Part shown: one piece after another, positions 63,144 to 63,251 of the stretch
How the letters are laid out: each line of letters starts with the position of its first letter
How positions within the stretch are numbered: the first letter of the stretch is position 1
Assembly (NCBI GenBank): GCA_945860385.1
Contig: CAMAQD010000019.1
Coordinates: forward strand, 1-63,251
DNA length: 63,251 nucleotides
Origin: Flavobacterium psychrophilum
GTDB lineage: Bacteria > Bacteroidota > Bacteroidia > Flavobacteriales > Flavobacteriaceae
Direction: 5' to 3'
Notes under the pieces: generated by a model
What the model saw: only the letters and a program-made list of their open reading frames with translations
The model's database searches: none
What the model was told of the DNA's origin: nothing
Made by a program: the position numbers and the translations under genes

Positions 63144-63251
63144 ATGGAAAGATATTCAAGAGTAAGTAGTTCAAAGTGGCAATCTATATATTCAGAAGAA
63201 TTTAAAAGATTTGTTTGTAATGATTATTTAACTGGTTCTCTAACTAGGCGA
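63144..63251 (+). CDS. Transposase OrfA-like N-terminus, partial (IS3 family)
   Basis: 36 codons from the ATG at 63144, open to the window edge. The sequence MERYSRVSSSKWQSIYS and then EEFKRFVCNDYLTGSLTRR resembles the start and first helix-turn-helix of IS3-family OrfA proteins. Too short for certainty. Confidence 0.6.
   Translation, partial: MERYSRVSSSKWQSIYSEEFKRFVCNDYLTGSLTRR

Overview
The window looks like chromosome from a Flavobacterium-type member of the Bacteroidota. The DNA is AT-rich, several genes carry TAnnTTTG-type -7 boxes instead of sigma70 boxes, and ribosome binding sites are weak. Gene content is flavobacterial: DUF6155, DUF2911, an E1 alpha/beta fusion dehydrogenase, a short LeuA and PorT-like barrels. 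Assignment rests on recognising protein families by eye; no database search was run. No rRNA, tRNA or CRISPR array was found.

Layout. (1) 0-8.2 kb: a set of amide-bond-forming enzymes (two clear ATP-grasp ligases, one ATP-grasp-like protein, a GCS2-type carboxylate-amine ligase, a class I glutamine amidotransferase) with a serine esterase and an M1 peptidase; the product is unknown. (2) 8.2-19.1 kb: housekeeping and signalling genes, namely a thioesterase, an MscS channel, two helicases, a type II NADH dehydrogenase, and a cNMP/CBS/DUF294 protein with a degenerate DEDDh exonuclease. (3) 19.1-24.6 kb: a compact minus-strand type III polyketide operon (flavoprotein, methyltransferase, type III PKS, dehydratase, ketosynthase, ACP, PPTase), probably making a methylated and oxidised phenolic lipid or pyrone. 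(4) 24.8-31.6 kb: leuA-ilvD-ilvB-ilvN-ilvC for branched-chain amino acids. (5) 33.4-39.7 kb: a type I restriction operon in which a one-piece AAA ATPase-TOPRIM protein, resembling a fused PARIS (AriA-AriB) defence protein, sits with no gap between hsdR and an hsdM-hsdS fusion. The fusion is broken by one in-frame stop. (6) 39.9-41.9 kb: a fused E1 branched-chain 2-oxoacid dehydrogenase. (7) 42.2-54.5 kb: a complete [NiFe] uptake hydrogenase module, with hypECBA leftward and the structural genes, protease, hypF, an FKBP isomerase, a membrane protein, hypD and a nickel permease rightward. The small subunit has the six-cysteine pattern of oxygen-tolerant enzymes, and a Crp/Fnr-like palindrome lies upstream of it. 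(8) 54.5-61.6 kb: a LigD-type phosphoesterase and an RND efflux operon with PII-like and DUF2892 genes. (9) The right edge holds a beta-barrel protein and the start of what looks like an IS3-family element.

A second layer runs through the window. Spacers between operon genes hold families of short word-like repeats: heptamers reading RTTGCAG in the mRNA, TTAATACT words, and long near-palindromes. These begin almost exactly at the stop codon of the upstream gene. The heptamers do this at five loci and the TTAATACT family at three.

Most worth following up: the AAA-TOPRIM protein embedded in the restriction operon, the type III PKS operon, the stop-codon-abutting repeats, and the amidoligase cluster.
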